Source: CAVLDP01 sp963661945
GTDB taxonomy: Bacteria; Bacillota; Clostridia; Lachnospirales; Lachnospiraceae
Direction: 5' to 3'
DNA length: 61,751 nt
Assembly: GCA_963661945.1 (NCBI GenBank)
Contig: CAVLDP010000011.1
Location: forward strand, 1 to 61,751
Shown: one piece after another, positions 26,089 to 34,183 of the stretch
Layout: each line of letters opens with the position of its first letter
How positions within the stretch are numbered: position 1 is the stretch's first letter
Made by a program: the position numbers and the translations under genes
Notes under the pieces: generated by a model
Seen by the model: the letters and a program-made list of their open reading frames with translations, nothing else
Told to the model about the DNA's origin: nothing
The model's database searches: none

Positions 26089-27150
26089 TTGAAGAAAGAG
26101 AATACACATAGGAAATTAATCGTTAGAATCATTCTCTCGATTCTTATCGTAATCGGGGTTCTCTATTTTCTGGAGCGCCTTCTCATGCCTAAATACATGG
26201 GAGATGCCTTAGAGGGCGATGTGCTCGAGGGAACCTTTGTCTCTGAGTGGTATGAGTCAGACCAGGATTATGACGTGGTCTTCGTGGGAGACTGTGAACT
26301 CTATGAGAATATCTCACCGCAGGTTCTCTTCGATGAGTATGGTATTCATAGTTATATTAGGGGCTCGGCTCAGCAGCTGATTTGGCAGTCCTATTATCTT
26401 ATGGAAGAGACGCTGTCTTATGAGAAGCCGGATGTATTCGTGTTCAATGTGCTGTCTATGCAGTATAATGAACCACAGAAGGAATCCTATAATCACATGA
26501 CACTGGATTATATGAAATGGTCTCCTAGCAAGGTGAAGAGTATTGCATCTTCCATGCTCGAGGGAGAGTCCTTCTTGGATTATGTGTTTCCGGGGCTTCG
26601 TTATCATAGCCGGTGGAATGAACTAACGCGTGACGACCTGACATATCTTATTGATCGTGACACAGTGACCTTTAATGGCTACTATATGCGTTGCGATACA
26701 CTTGCAGCGGAGAATGTACCAGAGGGCAGACCTCTTAAGGATTATACCTTTGGAGACTGTGCGTATGAGTATCTCGATAAGATGGTAGAGCTCTGCGAGG
26801 AGAATGACATTACCCTTATTCTCGTGAAGGCACCATCTCTCTACCCATACTGGTATGATGAGTGGGATGCTCAGATGGTAGATTATGCGACATCACATAA
26901 TCTTACCTATATCAATTTCCTGGATGAGACAGATGAGATTGGACTGGATTATAATGTGGATACCTATGATGGCGGACTGCATCTGAATCGGTCAGGAGCT
27001 GAGAAGCTGGCACGGTATTTTGGCCAGATTCTGCGAGATGATTTCTCCGTGCCGGATCGCCGAGACGATTCAGAGATAGCGGCGCGCTGGGACAGAGCCA
27101 GAGAGGCTTATGAGGCTGAGGCAGCTCGCCAGGAAGAAGCCATGCAATGA
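26089..27150 (+). CDS. MBOAT-associated SGNH-fold protein with Cys at the nucleophile position
   Basis: 353 residues; GGAGAGGA precedes the TTG start at 26089. Seen: a single N-terminal membrane anchor (about 10-29), then an extracytoplasmic SGNH/AlgJ-DltD-like domain: block I is VVFVGDCELYENISP, with Cys69 where GDS would place Ser; the last block is YDGGLHLNRSGAEKL with Asp294 and His298. The final 30 residues are highly charged (Arg/Glu/Ala). Known: DltD-like partners of MBOAT proteins finish transfer to the polymer. A Cys nucleophile would form a thioester intermediate. I infer, but cannot prove, that it is the last acceptor-facing step. Confidence 0.85.
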   Translation: MKKENTHRKLIVRIILSILIVIGVLYFLERLLMPKYMGDALEGDVLEGTFVSEWYESDQDYDVVFVGDCELYENISPQVLFDEYGIHSYIRGSAQQLIWQSYYLMEETLSYEKPDVFVFNVLSMQYNEPQKESYNHMTLDYMKWSPSKVKSIASSMLEGESFLDYVFPGLRYHSRWNELTRDDLTYLIDRDTVTFNGYYMRCDTLAAENVPEGRPLKDYTFGDCAYEYLDKMVELCEENDITLILVKAPSLYPYWYDEWDAQMVDYATSHNLTYINFLDETDEIGLDYNVDTYDGGLHLNRSGAEKLARYFGQILRDDFSVPDRRDDSEIAARWDRAREAYEAEAARQEEAMQ

Positions 27151-27157
27151 GGAGAAT

Positions 27158-27871
27158 ATGAAGACACTTGGAGTGATTGGTGGTGCAGGACCGATGGCGA
27201 CGGCTTATTTTCTGCAGCAGGTGATAGGCCTTACGGATGCCAGATGCGATCAGGACCACTTACATATATTAGTTGACAATAATCCGGCTATTCCAGATCG
27301 GACAGCATACATCCTGGGACTAAGCCAGGAGGATCCCAAGCCTCATTTCTTAGAAATGGGTCGTTCCCTGAAGGAAGCTGGGGCGGAAGTGCTGGCAATT
27401 CCATGTATTACGGCAAGCTTCTTTGTGCCGAGTCTTATGGAGGAGCTTGGGCTTCCGATAATTGATACCTTGTCGCTTACTGCCACCTATGCTCTGTCAA
27501 GAGGACTTAGTTCGGTTGGACTTATGGCAACGAGCGGCACTATTGAGACGGGGCTTTTCCAGAAGGCTTTGGAAGATAAGGGGCTTCGAGTGGTCTTGCC
27601 GGATGAAGAGAATCAGAATCTTGTGATGAAGATTATCTATGATTATGTGAAGGCGGGGCGGCCGGTTTGTCTTTCAGATTTTAACAAAGTTCAGTCCTTT
27701 TGCCAGGCTGCTGGGGCAGAGAAGATGATTCTGGGTTGTACGGAGTTATCCGTTGCGGCCATGAATCATCCGGCGGAGCTTGGATACGAAGCAGGATATA
27801 TTGATGCAATGAAAGTCTTGGCGCTTGGCTCACTTGATGCGTGTGGCGCGAAGAGAAATAGGGAGGATTAA
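27158..27871 (+). CDS. Aspartate/glutamate racemase family protein
   Basis: 237 residues from ATG 27158 (GGAG 4-5 nt upstream, next to the SGNH stop); an earlier in-frame start at 27110 is inside that gene. Seen: LGVIGGAGPMATAYFLQQV, typical of aspartate racemases, with the two catalytic cysteines Cys83 (AIPCITASFF) and Cys194 (ILGCTELSVA). Known: cofactor-independent racemases interconvert L and D forms of Asp, Glu or related acids. Its place inside an aminoacyl-transfer cassette suggests it supplies the D-amino acid loaded by the upstream ligase. That link is inferred from position only. Confidence 0.88.
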   Translation: MKTLGVIGGAGPMATAYFLQQVIGLTDARCDQDHLHILVDNNPAIPDRTAYILGLSQEDPKPHFLEMGRSLKEAGAEVLAIPCITASFFVPSLMEELGLPIIDTLSLTATYALSRGLSSVGLMATSGTIETGLFQKALEDKGLRVVLPDEENQNLVMKIIYDYVKAGRPVCLSDFNKVQSFCQAAGAEKMILGCTELSVAAMNHPAELGYEAGYIDAMKVLALGSLDACGAKRNRED

Positions 27872-27872
27872 G

Positions 27873-28397
27873 ATGAAGAAATGTGTATACGGAATCATTC
27901 TATCAGCAGCACTTCTTATGACAGGATGCGGTGCTGGAGATTCCAAGGTGATTGAGAGTAATACAGCAGATTTGTCTGCTGAGGAACAGACAGTTGATGC
28001 TGGTTATGTGTTGGAGTATCAGGGCCTTACGATCGGAGTAGACCAGGATGCATCAGAATACATTGATGCCCTTGGAGAAGCAAGTGAATATTTTGAATCT
28101 CCTAGTTGTGCAGGAGAAGGAATTGGTAAGCTCTATACCTATGACGATATACAGATTCAGACCTACCCAGAGGGAGATCAGGACTTGGTTCTCTATGTTC
28201 TTCTGTTAAATGACAATGTGAGCACCAAGGAAGGGGCAGACCTCTCCATGACAAGGGATGAAGTTATTGCTATCTATGGGGAGCCGACTTCAGAGGATTC
28301 AGACAGCTTAAGCTATGAGTCTGCAGGGATGACTCTTAATTTCCTGTTTGATGGAGATTCTATGATTTCTATTGAGTATGATTCGGCTAAGAATTAG
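27873..28397 (+). CDS. Lipoprotein with SmpA/BamE-like C-terminal motif
   Basis: 174 residues from ATG 27873 (GGGAGG 6-7 nt upstream), 1 nt after the racemase stop. Seen: lipoprotein signal with lipobox LMTGC and Cys19, an acidic linker, a domain starting EYQGLTIGVDQDASEYIDALG and a C-terminal part MTRDEVIAIYGEPTSED resembling the small beta fold of SmpA/OmlA-like proteins. It is very acidic. Function unknown; the position suggests an outer-face helper of the envelope cassette. Confidence 0.82.
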   Translation: MKKCVYGIILSAALLMTGCGAGDSKVIESNTADLSAEEQTVDAGYVLEYQGLTIGVDQDASEYIDALGEASEYFESPSCAGEGIGKLYTYDDIQIQTYPEGDQDLVLYVLLLNDNVSTKEGADLSMTRDEVIAIYGEPTSEDSDSLSYESAGMTLNFLFDGDSMISIEYDSAKN

Positions 28398-28438
28398 ATA
28401 CAGGATGTGGTTTGCTTAATAGAAGAAAAGGGGGTACT

Positions 28439-29380
28439 ATGACAGATAGAGGTAGAAATCTGCAGCAGGAAGAATATTGCACTGTCATCGGCGGTGTGAA
28501 TATCGATATCGGTGGCAGGCCGGATGCCAAGCTCATTCCAGAGGACTCCAATCCGGGCAGAATCTCTTATTCGCTTGGGGGAGTTGGAAGAAATATCGCG
28601 CACAATATGTCACTTCTTGGCATGAAGGTGAAGCTGATTACAGCACTTGGCCAGGACGATAATGCAAGAAGGATTATGGAGTCTTGTGATCAACTTGGGA
28701 TTGATTATTCTGACAGTCTTCATACATCTCTTGATCCAACATCTTCCTATCTCTTCATTGCAGAGGAGGATGGAGATATGTCTGTTGCTATATCAGATAT
28801 GAAGATTTATCGCCATCTGACACCGGATTATTTGCAGGAGAAGCTGGAACTCATTAATAATAGTTCTATCGTGGTCTTAGATGCCAATCTGCCGGAAGAG
28901 TCAATTAATTATCTTCTGGAGAATTGCACGGCTCCAATCTATGTGGATCCGGTATCTACGACCAAGGCGGAGAAATTTCAGGGACAGCTTGCTAGAGTGC
29001 ATACTATTGCACCGAATCGCCTGGAGGCAGAGATCCTGTCCGGCCAGAAGATTCTAGACAAGGATAGCCTTCGTGCAGCAGCACAAGCACTGCTTTCAGC
29101 TGGGCTGCAGCAGGTCTTTATTACGCTTGGCGCAGAAGGATTATATGCCTGCAACAGGCAGGAAGAGATGGAACTTCCTAATCTGCCTTGCAGACTGGTG
29201 AATGCAACAGGAGCAGGAGATGCCATGATGGCAGGATTTGTCTATGGCGCATCGAAGGGATATTCTCTTCGTGAGATTGCCCTGCTTGGTCTTGGAGCAG
29301 CCAGCATAGCGGTAGAGGGAGCAAATACAATCAATGAGAATCTGTCCGCAGAAGAGATTATGAAGCGGGCTGGTTTATAA
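28439..29380 (+). CDS. psuK: PfkB-family sugar kinase, probable pseudouridine kinase
   Basis: 313 residues from ATG 28439 (AAGGGGG upstream); the TTG at 28412 is rejected. Seen: N-terminal GGVNIDIGGRPDAKL and SLGGVGRNIAHNMSLLG, the second being the PfkB substrate lid, and NATGAGDAMMAGF with catalytic Asp261. Known: PsuK phosphorylates pseudouridine from RNA turnover, and the product is cleaved by PsuG. The adjacent psuG makes the assignment firm. No pseudouridine transporter is next to them. Confidence 0.9.
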   Translation: MTDRGRNLQQEEYCTVIGGVNIDIGGRPDAKLIPEDSNPGRISYSLGGVGRNIAHNMSLLGMKVKLITALGQDDNARRIMESCDQLGIDYSDSLHTSLDPTSSYLFIAEEDGDMSVAISDMKIYRHLTPDYLQEKLELINNSSIVVLDANLPEESINYLLENCTAPIYVDPVSTTKAEKFQGQLARVHTIAPNRLEAEILSGQKILDKDSLRAAAQALLSAGLQQVFITLGAEGLYACNRQEEMELPNLPCRLVNATGAGDAMMAGFVYGASKGYSLREIALLGLGAASIAVEGANTINENLSAEEIMKRAGL

Positions 29381-29395
29381 AAGGAGGAAAATATT

Positions 29396-30319
29396 ATGGA
29401 TTTAAGCAAGTATTTAGATGTGGCACCAGAGGTGTCCGAGGCAATTAAGAATGGTAAGCCAGTAGTAGCACTTGAGTCTACTATCATTTCTCATGGTATG
29501 CCATATCCTAAGAATGTGGAGACTGCTCTGAATGTAGAGCAGGTTATTCGTGATAATGGTGCAATCCCTGCAACAATTGCAATTATTGGTGGCCGTCTCA
29601 AGGCTGGACTGTCCAGGGACGAGATTGAATATCTGGGCAAGACAGGCCAGGCTGTAACCAAGGTCTCAAGACGCGATCTGCCAATTATTGTATCCAAGGG
29701 GATGGACGGAGCAACAACCGTTGCAACAACAATGATTATCTCTGCTATGGCAGGAATCAAGATCTTCGCAACCGGCGGAATCGGTGGTGTACATCGTGGA
29801 GCAGAGACGACAATGGATATCTCTGCGGACCTTGAGGAGCTTGCTATGACACCAGTTATGGTTGTCTGCGCTGGTGCCAAGGCAATCCTTGATCTGGGAC
29901 TGACACTGGAATATCTGGAGACAAAGGGTGTGCCTGTAATTGGTTACGGTACCGAAGAGCTTCCTGCCTTCTATTCCAGAAAGAGTGGATTTGGCGTAGA
30001 TTATCGTCTGGATACACCTGAGGAGCTTGCCAATGCCTTCTATGTGAAGCAGGCACTCGGCATGAAGGGTGGTATGCTTGTAACCAATCCAATTCCAGAA
30101 GAATATGCTATGCCGGATGATGTCATCAATCAGGCGATTGACCAGGCAATTCAGGAGCAGAATGAGAAGGGAATCAAGGGTAAGGCTTCGACACCATTCC
30201 TTCTTGCAAGAGTATGTGAGCTGACAGGTGGAGATTCTCTGGAATCCAATATTCAGCTTGTATACAATAATGCAATGGTTGCAGCTAAGACAGCTGTTGA
30301 ATTATCTAAGCTCAACTAG
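29396..30319 (+). CDS. psuG: Pseudouridine-5-phosphate glycosidase
   Basis: 307 residues; strong RBS AAAGGAGG before ATG 29396. It breaks the C-C glycosidic bond of pseudouridine 5-phosphate, giving uracil and ribose 5-phosphate. Seen: PVVALESTIISHGMPYP, KVSRRDLP, GGIGGVHRGAETTMDISADL, VVCAGAKAILDLGLTLEYLET, GYGTEELPAFY, and LLARVCELTGGDSLESNI, all in the family order; length matches E. coli PsuG. Co-transcribed with psuK. Confidence 0.95.
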   Translation: MDLSKYLDVAPEVSEAIKNGKPVVALESTIISHGMPYPKNVETALNVEQVIRDNGAIPATIAIIGGRLKAGLSRDEIEYLGKTGQAVTKVSRRDLPIIVSKGMDGATTVATTMIISAMAGIKIFATGGIGGVHRGAETTMDISADLEELAMTPVMVVCAGAKAILDLGLTLEYLETKGVPVIGYGTEELPAFYSRKSGFGVDYRLDTPEELANAFYVKQALGMKGGMLVTNPIPEEYAMPDDVINQAIDQAIQEQNEKGIKGKASTPFLLARVCELTGGDSLESNIQLVYNNAMVAAKTAVELSKLN

Positions 30320-30330
30320 GATAGAGATCT

Positions 30331-31395
30331 ATGATTTGCGTGGACGTGGTTTCTCCGACTTCGGGTGCGATGGGCGGTGTTGAGACTGTTCTGAATTGTT
30401 GGGCCAAATATCTTGATCGGCAGAAGTTTCGCCTTAGATTCTTTGCCTTTGGACAAGCAGCGGTGAATTATCTGCCAGATGCCAAAGAGGCATATATGAT
30501 TGGCGTCTCCACCGAGGATCGGACCCTGGATTCACTAATTGCAATCTATGATTCGCTTGTGGAACAGGTGGGGCCGCCGGATATCTGTATTGCCAACATA
30601 AGTCCCAGTATGACAGCTGCTTGTCTTGCGGTTCGAAATCGACGGGGACTGTCCTTTCCAGTGGTCTCTTATGTGCATAATGATCTGTCCTATTTCCATG
30701 AGAGCTTTGGGACAATACACGATATGCTGGGGGCAGATGCACATCTCTGCCTTCATTCAAGGAAGGCAGAAGAGCTTAGAGCCCTAGATCCTGCGGCGAA
30801 GTGCTTCGTGATTGGAAATCCGATTGAGCCAATTGGTATTCCAGAAGATATCCAGAGAGATCCGCATAGGTTGACCTTTATCGGTCGATTGGATCTGGTG
30901 AAGGGAATTGACTATATTCTGGAAGCAATCTATCGGAGCAAGTACCGGGAAGAATGGCATCTTCGAATTATTGGTGATGGAGAGATTCGTCCTAATGTAG
31001 AGTCTTGGATTCACACCCTGAAACTTGATAATCAGGTAGAGATGCTTGGTTGGAAGGATCATCCCTTTGACTATTGTACTGATTCGCAGATTCTGATTAT
31101 GGGCTCGCAGTCAGAGGGCTTTCCGGTGACTGCCTACCAAGGCTTCTCAGCGGGGATGACTCTTCTATCTACACCGGTTGGTTCACTTTCCTATGATTTG
31201 ATAGATGGAGTGAATGGTTATTCCTATCCTTATGGAGATGCAGAAGCTCTGTCTCGGATCTTAGATGACATTCATACGGGAGAGAGAAGCCTGTGTGATC
31301 CGTTGGATTGCTTAAGAACGGCAGAGACCTATTTCCCAGAGAGATATTTTGAGAACCTGGAAGATGTCTTAATACAAATTCGCCCCGAAGTGTGA
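30331..31395 (+). CDS. Glycosyltransferase family 4
   Basis: 354 residues, GT-B fold. Seen: N-terminal SPTSGAMGGVETVLNCWAKYL (the GG-V-E loop that binds the acceptor), central LTFIGRLDLVKGIDYILEAI, and the donor-binding motif ILIMGSQSEGFPVTAYQGF, where the E-G-F-P pattern is followed at a distance by Glu-free text. ATG 30331 is preceded by AGGATAGAG. It is the last gene of the long plus-strand block and its last codons overlap the terminator stem. Probably builds an envelope polysaccharide; donor and acceptor unknown. Confidence 0.87.
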   Translation: MICVDVVSPTSGAMGGVETVLNCWAKYLDRQKFRLRFFAFGQAAVNYLPDAKEAYMIGVSTEDRTLDSLIAIYDSLVEQVGPPDICIANISPSMTAACLAVRNRRGLSFPVVSYVHNDLSYFHESFGTIHDMLGADAHLCLHSRKAEELRALDPAAKCFVIGNPIEPIGIPEDIQRDPHRLTFIGRLDLVKGIDYILEAIYRSKYREEWHLRIIGDGEIRPNVESWIHTLKLDNQVEMLGWKDHPFDYCTDSQILIMGSQSEGFPVTAYQGFSAGMTLLSTPVGSLSYDLIDGVNGYSYPYGDAEALSRILDDIHTGERSLCDPLDCLRTAETYFPERYFENLEDVLIQIRPEV

Positions 31396-31421
31396 TTTAT
31401 CACGCTTCAGGGCGATTTTTT
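31381..31421 (+). terminator. Terminator at the end of the 15-kb block
   Basis: Three-part stem CGCCC, GAAG, GTGA / TCAC, CTTC, GGGCG with single mismatches and a short loop, followed by ATTTTTT. The left arm overlaps the last coding bases of the glycosyltransferase gene. Confidence 0.92.
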
Positions 31422-31457
31422 GTGGCCTAAGTTTGTTTTTGCACTGTATGTTCCTAC

Positions 31458-31820
31458 TTATTCCTCGATATGTTCTCTTCCGAGTTCGATAATCTTCACG
31501 ACATGGTCATCGGCCAGAGAATAGAAGATAGACTTTCCATCTCTTCGAGACTTCACGAGGCGATTCTGTTTCAGGATTCGAAGCTGGTGAGATACCGCAG
31601 ACTGCGTCATTCCAAGGGCCTCGGCCAGGTCACATACGCAGACCTCAGCTTCAAGGAGAACATAGAGAATACGGATTCGTGTGGAATCACCGAAGACCTT
31701 GAAGATCTCGGCCAAGTCGTACAATTCCTCTTCGGGTGGCATATCCTCGACTACCTTTTGTAGGAGCTCTGGATGTACCTTCTCTTCTGCACAGATTTCG
31801 ATTTCTTCATTTTCACTCAT
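31458..31820 (-). CDS. ArsR/SmtB-family metal-sensing repressor
   Basis: 120 residues, last gene of the metal operon. Seen: winged-helix core with VFGDSTRIRILYVLL, metal motif EVCVCDLAEALG (Cys61, Cys63) and recognition helix QSAVSHQLRILKQNRLV. The alpha-5 site is complete: Asp104, His106, His117, Glu120, the same numbering as SmtB. An N-terminal Cys10 could join Cys61/Cys63 as a CadC-type site. Known: alpha-5 ligands sense Zn(II) or Co(II); the Cys site senses Cd(II) or Pb(II). A second function for each site is inferred only. The operator is the 33977-33998 palindrome. Confidence 0.92.
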   Translation of the reverse strand: MSENEEIEICAEEKVHPELLQKVVEDMPPEEELYDLAEIFKVFGDSTRIRILYVLLEAEVCVCDLAEALGMTQSAVSHQLRILKQNRLVKSRRDGKSIFYSLADDHVVKIIELGREHIEE

Positions 31821-31831
31821 AGCATACCTAC

Positions 31832-33715
31832 CTATAATTTTCTAACGGAGAGACAACGGATTGCATTCAGTACGGCAAGAACCATAACGCCTACATCAGC
31901 GAAGATGGCAACCCACATATTGGCGATACCAAGGGCTCCGAGAAGGAGACAGATTAGTTTGACGCCAATTGCAAAGTAGATGTTCTCATAGACGATTCTC
32001 ATGCATTTCTTAGAAATGCGAATAGCCTTGGCAATCTTCAGAGGATCATCATCCATGAGGACAATATCTGCTGCTTCAATTGCTGCATCGGAACCCAGGG
32101 CTCCCATTGCTATACCGATATCGGCGCGGGAGAGAACTGGTGCGTCATTGATGCCATCGCCAACGAAGGCGAGCTTATCCTTTGGACCACATTCTGCAAG
32201 CAGGTCTTCTACGCGGCTGACCTTATCCTGAGGCAGGAGCTCAGCATGAACCTGGCTGATAGACAGGTCTTCTGCGATATGCTTTGCGACCGCTTCTCCA
32301 TCGCCTGTCAGCATGATAGTCTTCTTGATGCCGATGCTATATAGACTGGAAATGGCTTCCTTTGAGGTTGGCTTCACCTGGTCGGCAATTAGGATGTGTC
32401 CCTGATATTCGTTATTGATTGCAACGTGCACCAGAGTTCCTATCTCATGGCAGTCTATTGCATTAAGCCCAAGTCTCTTCATGAGCTTGGCGTTACCGCA
32501 AGCAACCTTTGTTCCATTTACATTTCCAATCAAGCCTTCTCCTGAGATCTCCTCGATGTCTGTGACGATGCTCTCGTCGATCCGCTCCCCATAAGCCTGT
32601 CTTAGGCTAAGGGCAATCGGATGACTGGAATAGGCTTCCAGATGGGCACTGTAGTAGAGGACAGTCTTCTCGTCCATCGTATTATGGTGAAGACCGGCTA
32701 CTTCGAAGTTGCCCTTTGTGATGGTTCCTGTCTTATCGAAGGCGATTGTTGTCACCTGAGACAGGGTTTCTAGGTAATTGGAACCCTTAATTAGGACACC
32801 GGAGGAGGATGCTCCACCAAGTCCGGCAAAGAAGGTCAGCGGAATAGAGATGACCAGAGCACATGGACAAGAGATGACGAGGAAGGTCAGAGCTCGATAA
32901 ATCCATGTTGCAAAGGTAAATCCATTGCCCAGAAGCAGGTTCACAATCGGTGGCAGAATGGCAAGAGCTAGAGCCGAGTAGCAGACTGCCGGTGTGTAAT
33001 ATTTGGCGAACTTGGAAATGAAGTTCTCAGATCTGGATTTCTTGGAGGAAGCATTCTCGACCATGTCAAGGATCTTGGATGCAGTGGACTCATCGAATTC
33101 TGCATCGGTCATGATGCGCAGAAGTCCTGACTGATTGATGCAGCCAGAGAGAACGGAGTCGCCAACGCTGACATCGCGTGGAATGCTTTCGCCGGTTAGA
33201 GCTGCAGTATCCAGGGTGGACTTGCCTTCGATGATATGGCCATCGATTGGAATCTTCTCGCCTGGCTTAATCACCAGGATAGAACCGATTTCCACCTCAT
33301 CTGGGTCGACAACCTCGATGCCGTCTTCTGTCTCCAGGTTGGCGTAGTCCGGGCGAATATCCATAAGATCTGAGATACTGCGGCGGCTCTTGCCGACAGC
33401 ATAGGACTGGAAGAGTTCACCAATCTGGTAGAAGAGCATAACAGCGACGCCCTCCTCATATTCCTGGAGTAGAATTGCGCCGAGTGTAGCAACTGCCATC
33501 AGGAAGTTCTCATCGAAGACTTGTCCGTGTGAGATATTGATGATGGCTCTTCTTAGGATATCGAATCCCACGATAAAATATGGGATCATATATAATAAGA
33601 AGATCACGTAGGAATTGAGGTTCTCCTCAAGCGGGAGCAGCTTCCATAAGATTAGAAGAATGGCTGCTCCGATAATCTGAAGGAGAGATTTCTTCTGCTT
33701 CTTATTCATAGGCAC
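31832..33715 (-). CDS. Heavy-metal P1B-type ATPase (Zn/Cd/Co type)
   Basis: 627 residues, a membrane exporter using ATP. Seen: two initial hydrophobic hairpins, TGES-type actuator motif AALTGESIPR, the membrane CPC motif (Cys283-Pro-Cys285 in VISCPCALVISIPL), phosphorylation site Asp327 in AFDKTGTITKG, the SSHP motif in EAYSSHPIALSL, and LTGDGEAVAKH and VGDGINDAPVL. There is no N-terminal HMA domain; the separate HMA protein encoded upstream replaces it. CPC plus an SmtB-type regulator points to Zn/Cd/Co rather than copper. Confidence 0.95.
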   Translation of the reverse strand: MPMNKKQKKSLLQIIGAAILLILWKLLPLEENLNSYVIFLLYMIPYFIVGFDILRRAIINISHGQVFDENFLMAVATLGAILLQEYEEGVAVMLFYQIGELFQSYAVGKSRRSISDLMDIRPDYANLETEDGIEVVDPDEVEIGSILVIKPGEKIPIDGHIIEGKSTLDTAALTGESIPRDVSVGDSVLSGCINQSGLLRIMTDAEFDESTASKILDMVENASSKKSRSENFISKFAKYYTPAVCYSALALAILPPIVNLLLGNGFTFATWIYRALTFLVISCPCALVISIPLTFFAGLGGASSSGVLIKGSNYLETLSQVTTIAFDKTGTITKGNFEVAGLHHNTMDEKTVLYYSAHLEAYSSHPIALSLRQAYGERIDESIVTDIEEISGEGLIGNVNGTKVACGNAKLMKRLGLNAIDCHEIGTLVHVAINNEYQGHILIADQVKPTSKEAISSLYSIGIKKTIMLTGDGEAVAKHIAEDLSISQVHAELLPQDKVSRVEDLLAECGPKDKLAFVGDGINDAPVLSRADIGIAMGALGSDAAIEAADIVLMDDDPLKIAKAIRISKKCMRIVYENIYFAIGVKLICLLLGALGIANMWVAIFADVGVMVLAVLNAIRCLSVRKL

Positions 33716-33718
33716 CTC

Positions 33719-33937
33719 CTATAAGAAGATTTCGCAGTCGGATTCTACTTTCTTACAATTGGCAAGGACTTCCTGCATAACAGAATCAACATCTGCGCCT
33801 TCTTCGAATTCAACCTTCATCTTAAGTGTCATGAAGTTCACTACAGCATCTGCAACACCAGCGGTCTTCTTAGCTGCATCTTCCATCTTGTTTGCACAGT
33901 TGGCACAATCAACATCAATCTTGTAAGTTTTCTTCAT
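33719..33937 (-). CDS. HMA-domain metal-binding chaperone
   Basis: 72 residues, a single ferredoxin-like HMA fold. Seen: the metal motif DCANCANKME (Cys11, Cys14) and C-terminal Cys59 and Cys67; typical HMA proteins have only the CxxC pair. RBS AAGGAGAG. It is first in the operon and only 3 nt before the ATPase gene, so it probably delivers metal to it. The presence of Asp before the CxxC resembles Zn/Cd-handling HMA domains. Confidence 0.9.
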   Translation of the reverse strand: MKKTYKIDVDCANCANKMEDAAKKTAGVADAVVNFMTLKMKVEFEEGADVDSVMQEVLANCKKVESDCEIFL

Positions 33938-33976
33938 AATAAAACCCTCTCCTTAAATGTAATGATAAAGTTATTT

Positions 33977-33998
33977 CATATGAACAATTATTCATATG
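33977..33998. promoter_or_regulatory. ArsR/SmtB-type operator
   Basis: Perfect 8-bp arms CATATGAA / TTCATATG around a 6-bp AT-rich centre, immediately downstream of the predicted start site of the HMA-ATPase-ArsR operon. It matches the known TGAACA-N-TTCA core of SmtB/CzrA operators. Confidence 0.85.
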
Positions 33999-34006
33999 TT
34001 GATTTC

Positions 34007-34035
34007 ATCATATACCGGGCAAAATAGGATGTCAA
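34007..34035 (-). promoter_or_regulatory. Sigma-A promoter of the metal-efflux operon
   Basis: Minus strand TTGACA (34035-34030), 17-bp spacer, TATGAT (34012-34007). Start expected near 34000, beside the operator, so repressor binding would block it. Confidence 0.85.
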
Positions 34036-34094
34036 CTATAATGTTTGGGAAATGTTAATTTCTACGAAACTATACATTTTATGGACTTTGTTTA

Positions 34095-34123
34095 TTGACC
34101 TATAATTTGACAGACCATATAAT
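34095..34123 (+). promoter_or_regulatory. Strong sigma-A promoter of the radical SAM gene
   Basis: TTGACC (34095-34100), 17-bp spacer, perfect TATAAT (34118-34123). Divergent to the metal operon promoter. Confidence 0.8.
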
Positions 34124-34183
34124 TACTCACGAATGTGAAAAATTAGACAAAAATACTGCGTGTTAGTTAGGGAGGAAATACAA

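Noticed and set aside
21465..27871. Standard dltABCD operon
   Set aside because: Gene order differs, no dltX-like ORF, Cys-to-Gly in the ligase, SGNH with Cys nucleophile, and a racemase is embedded; I kept it as dlt-like only.
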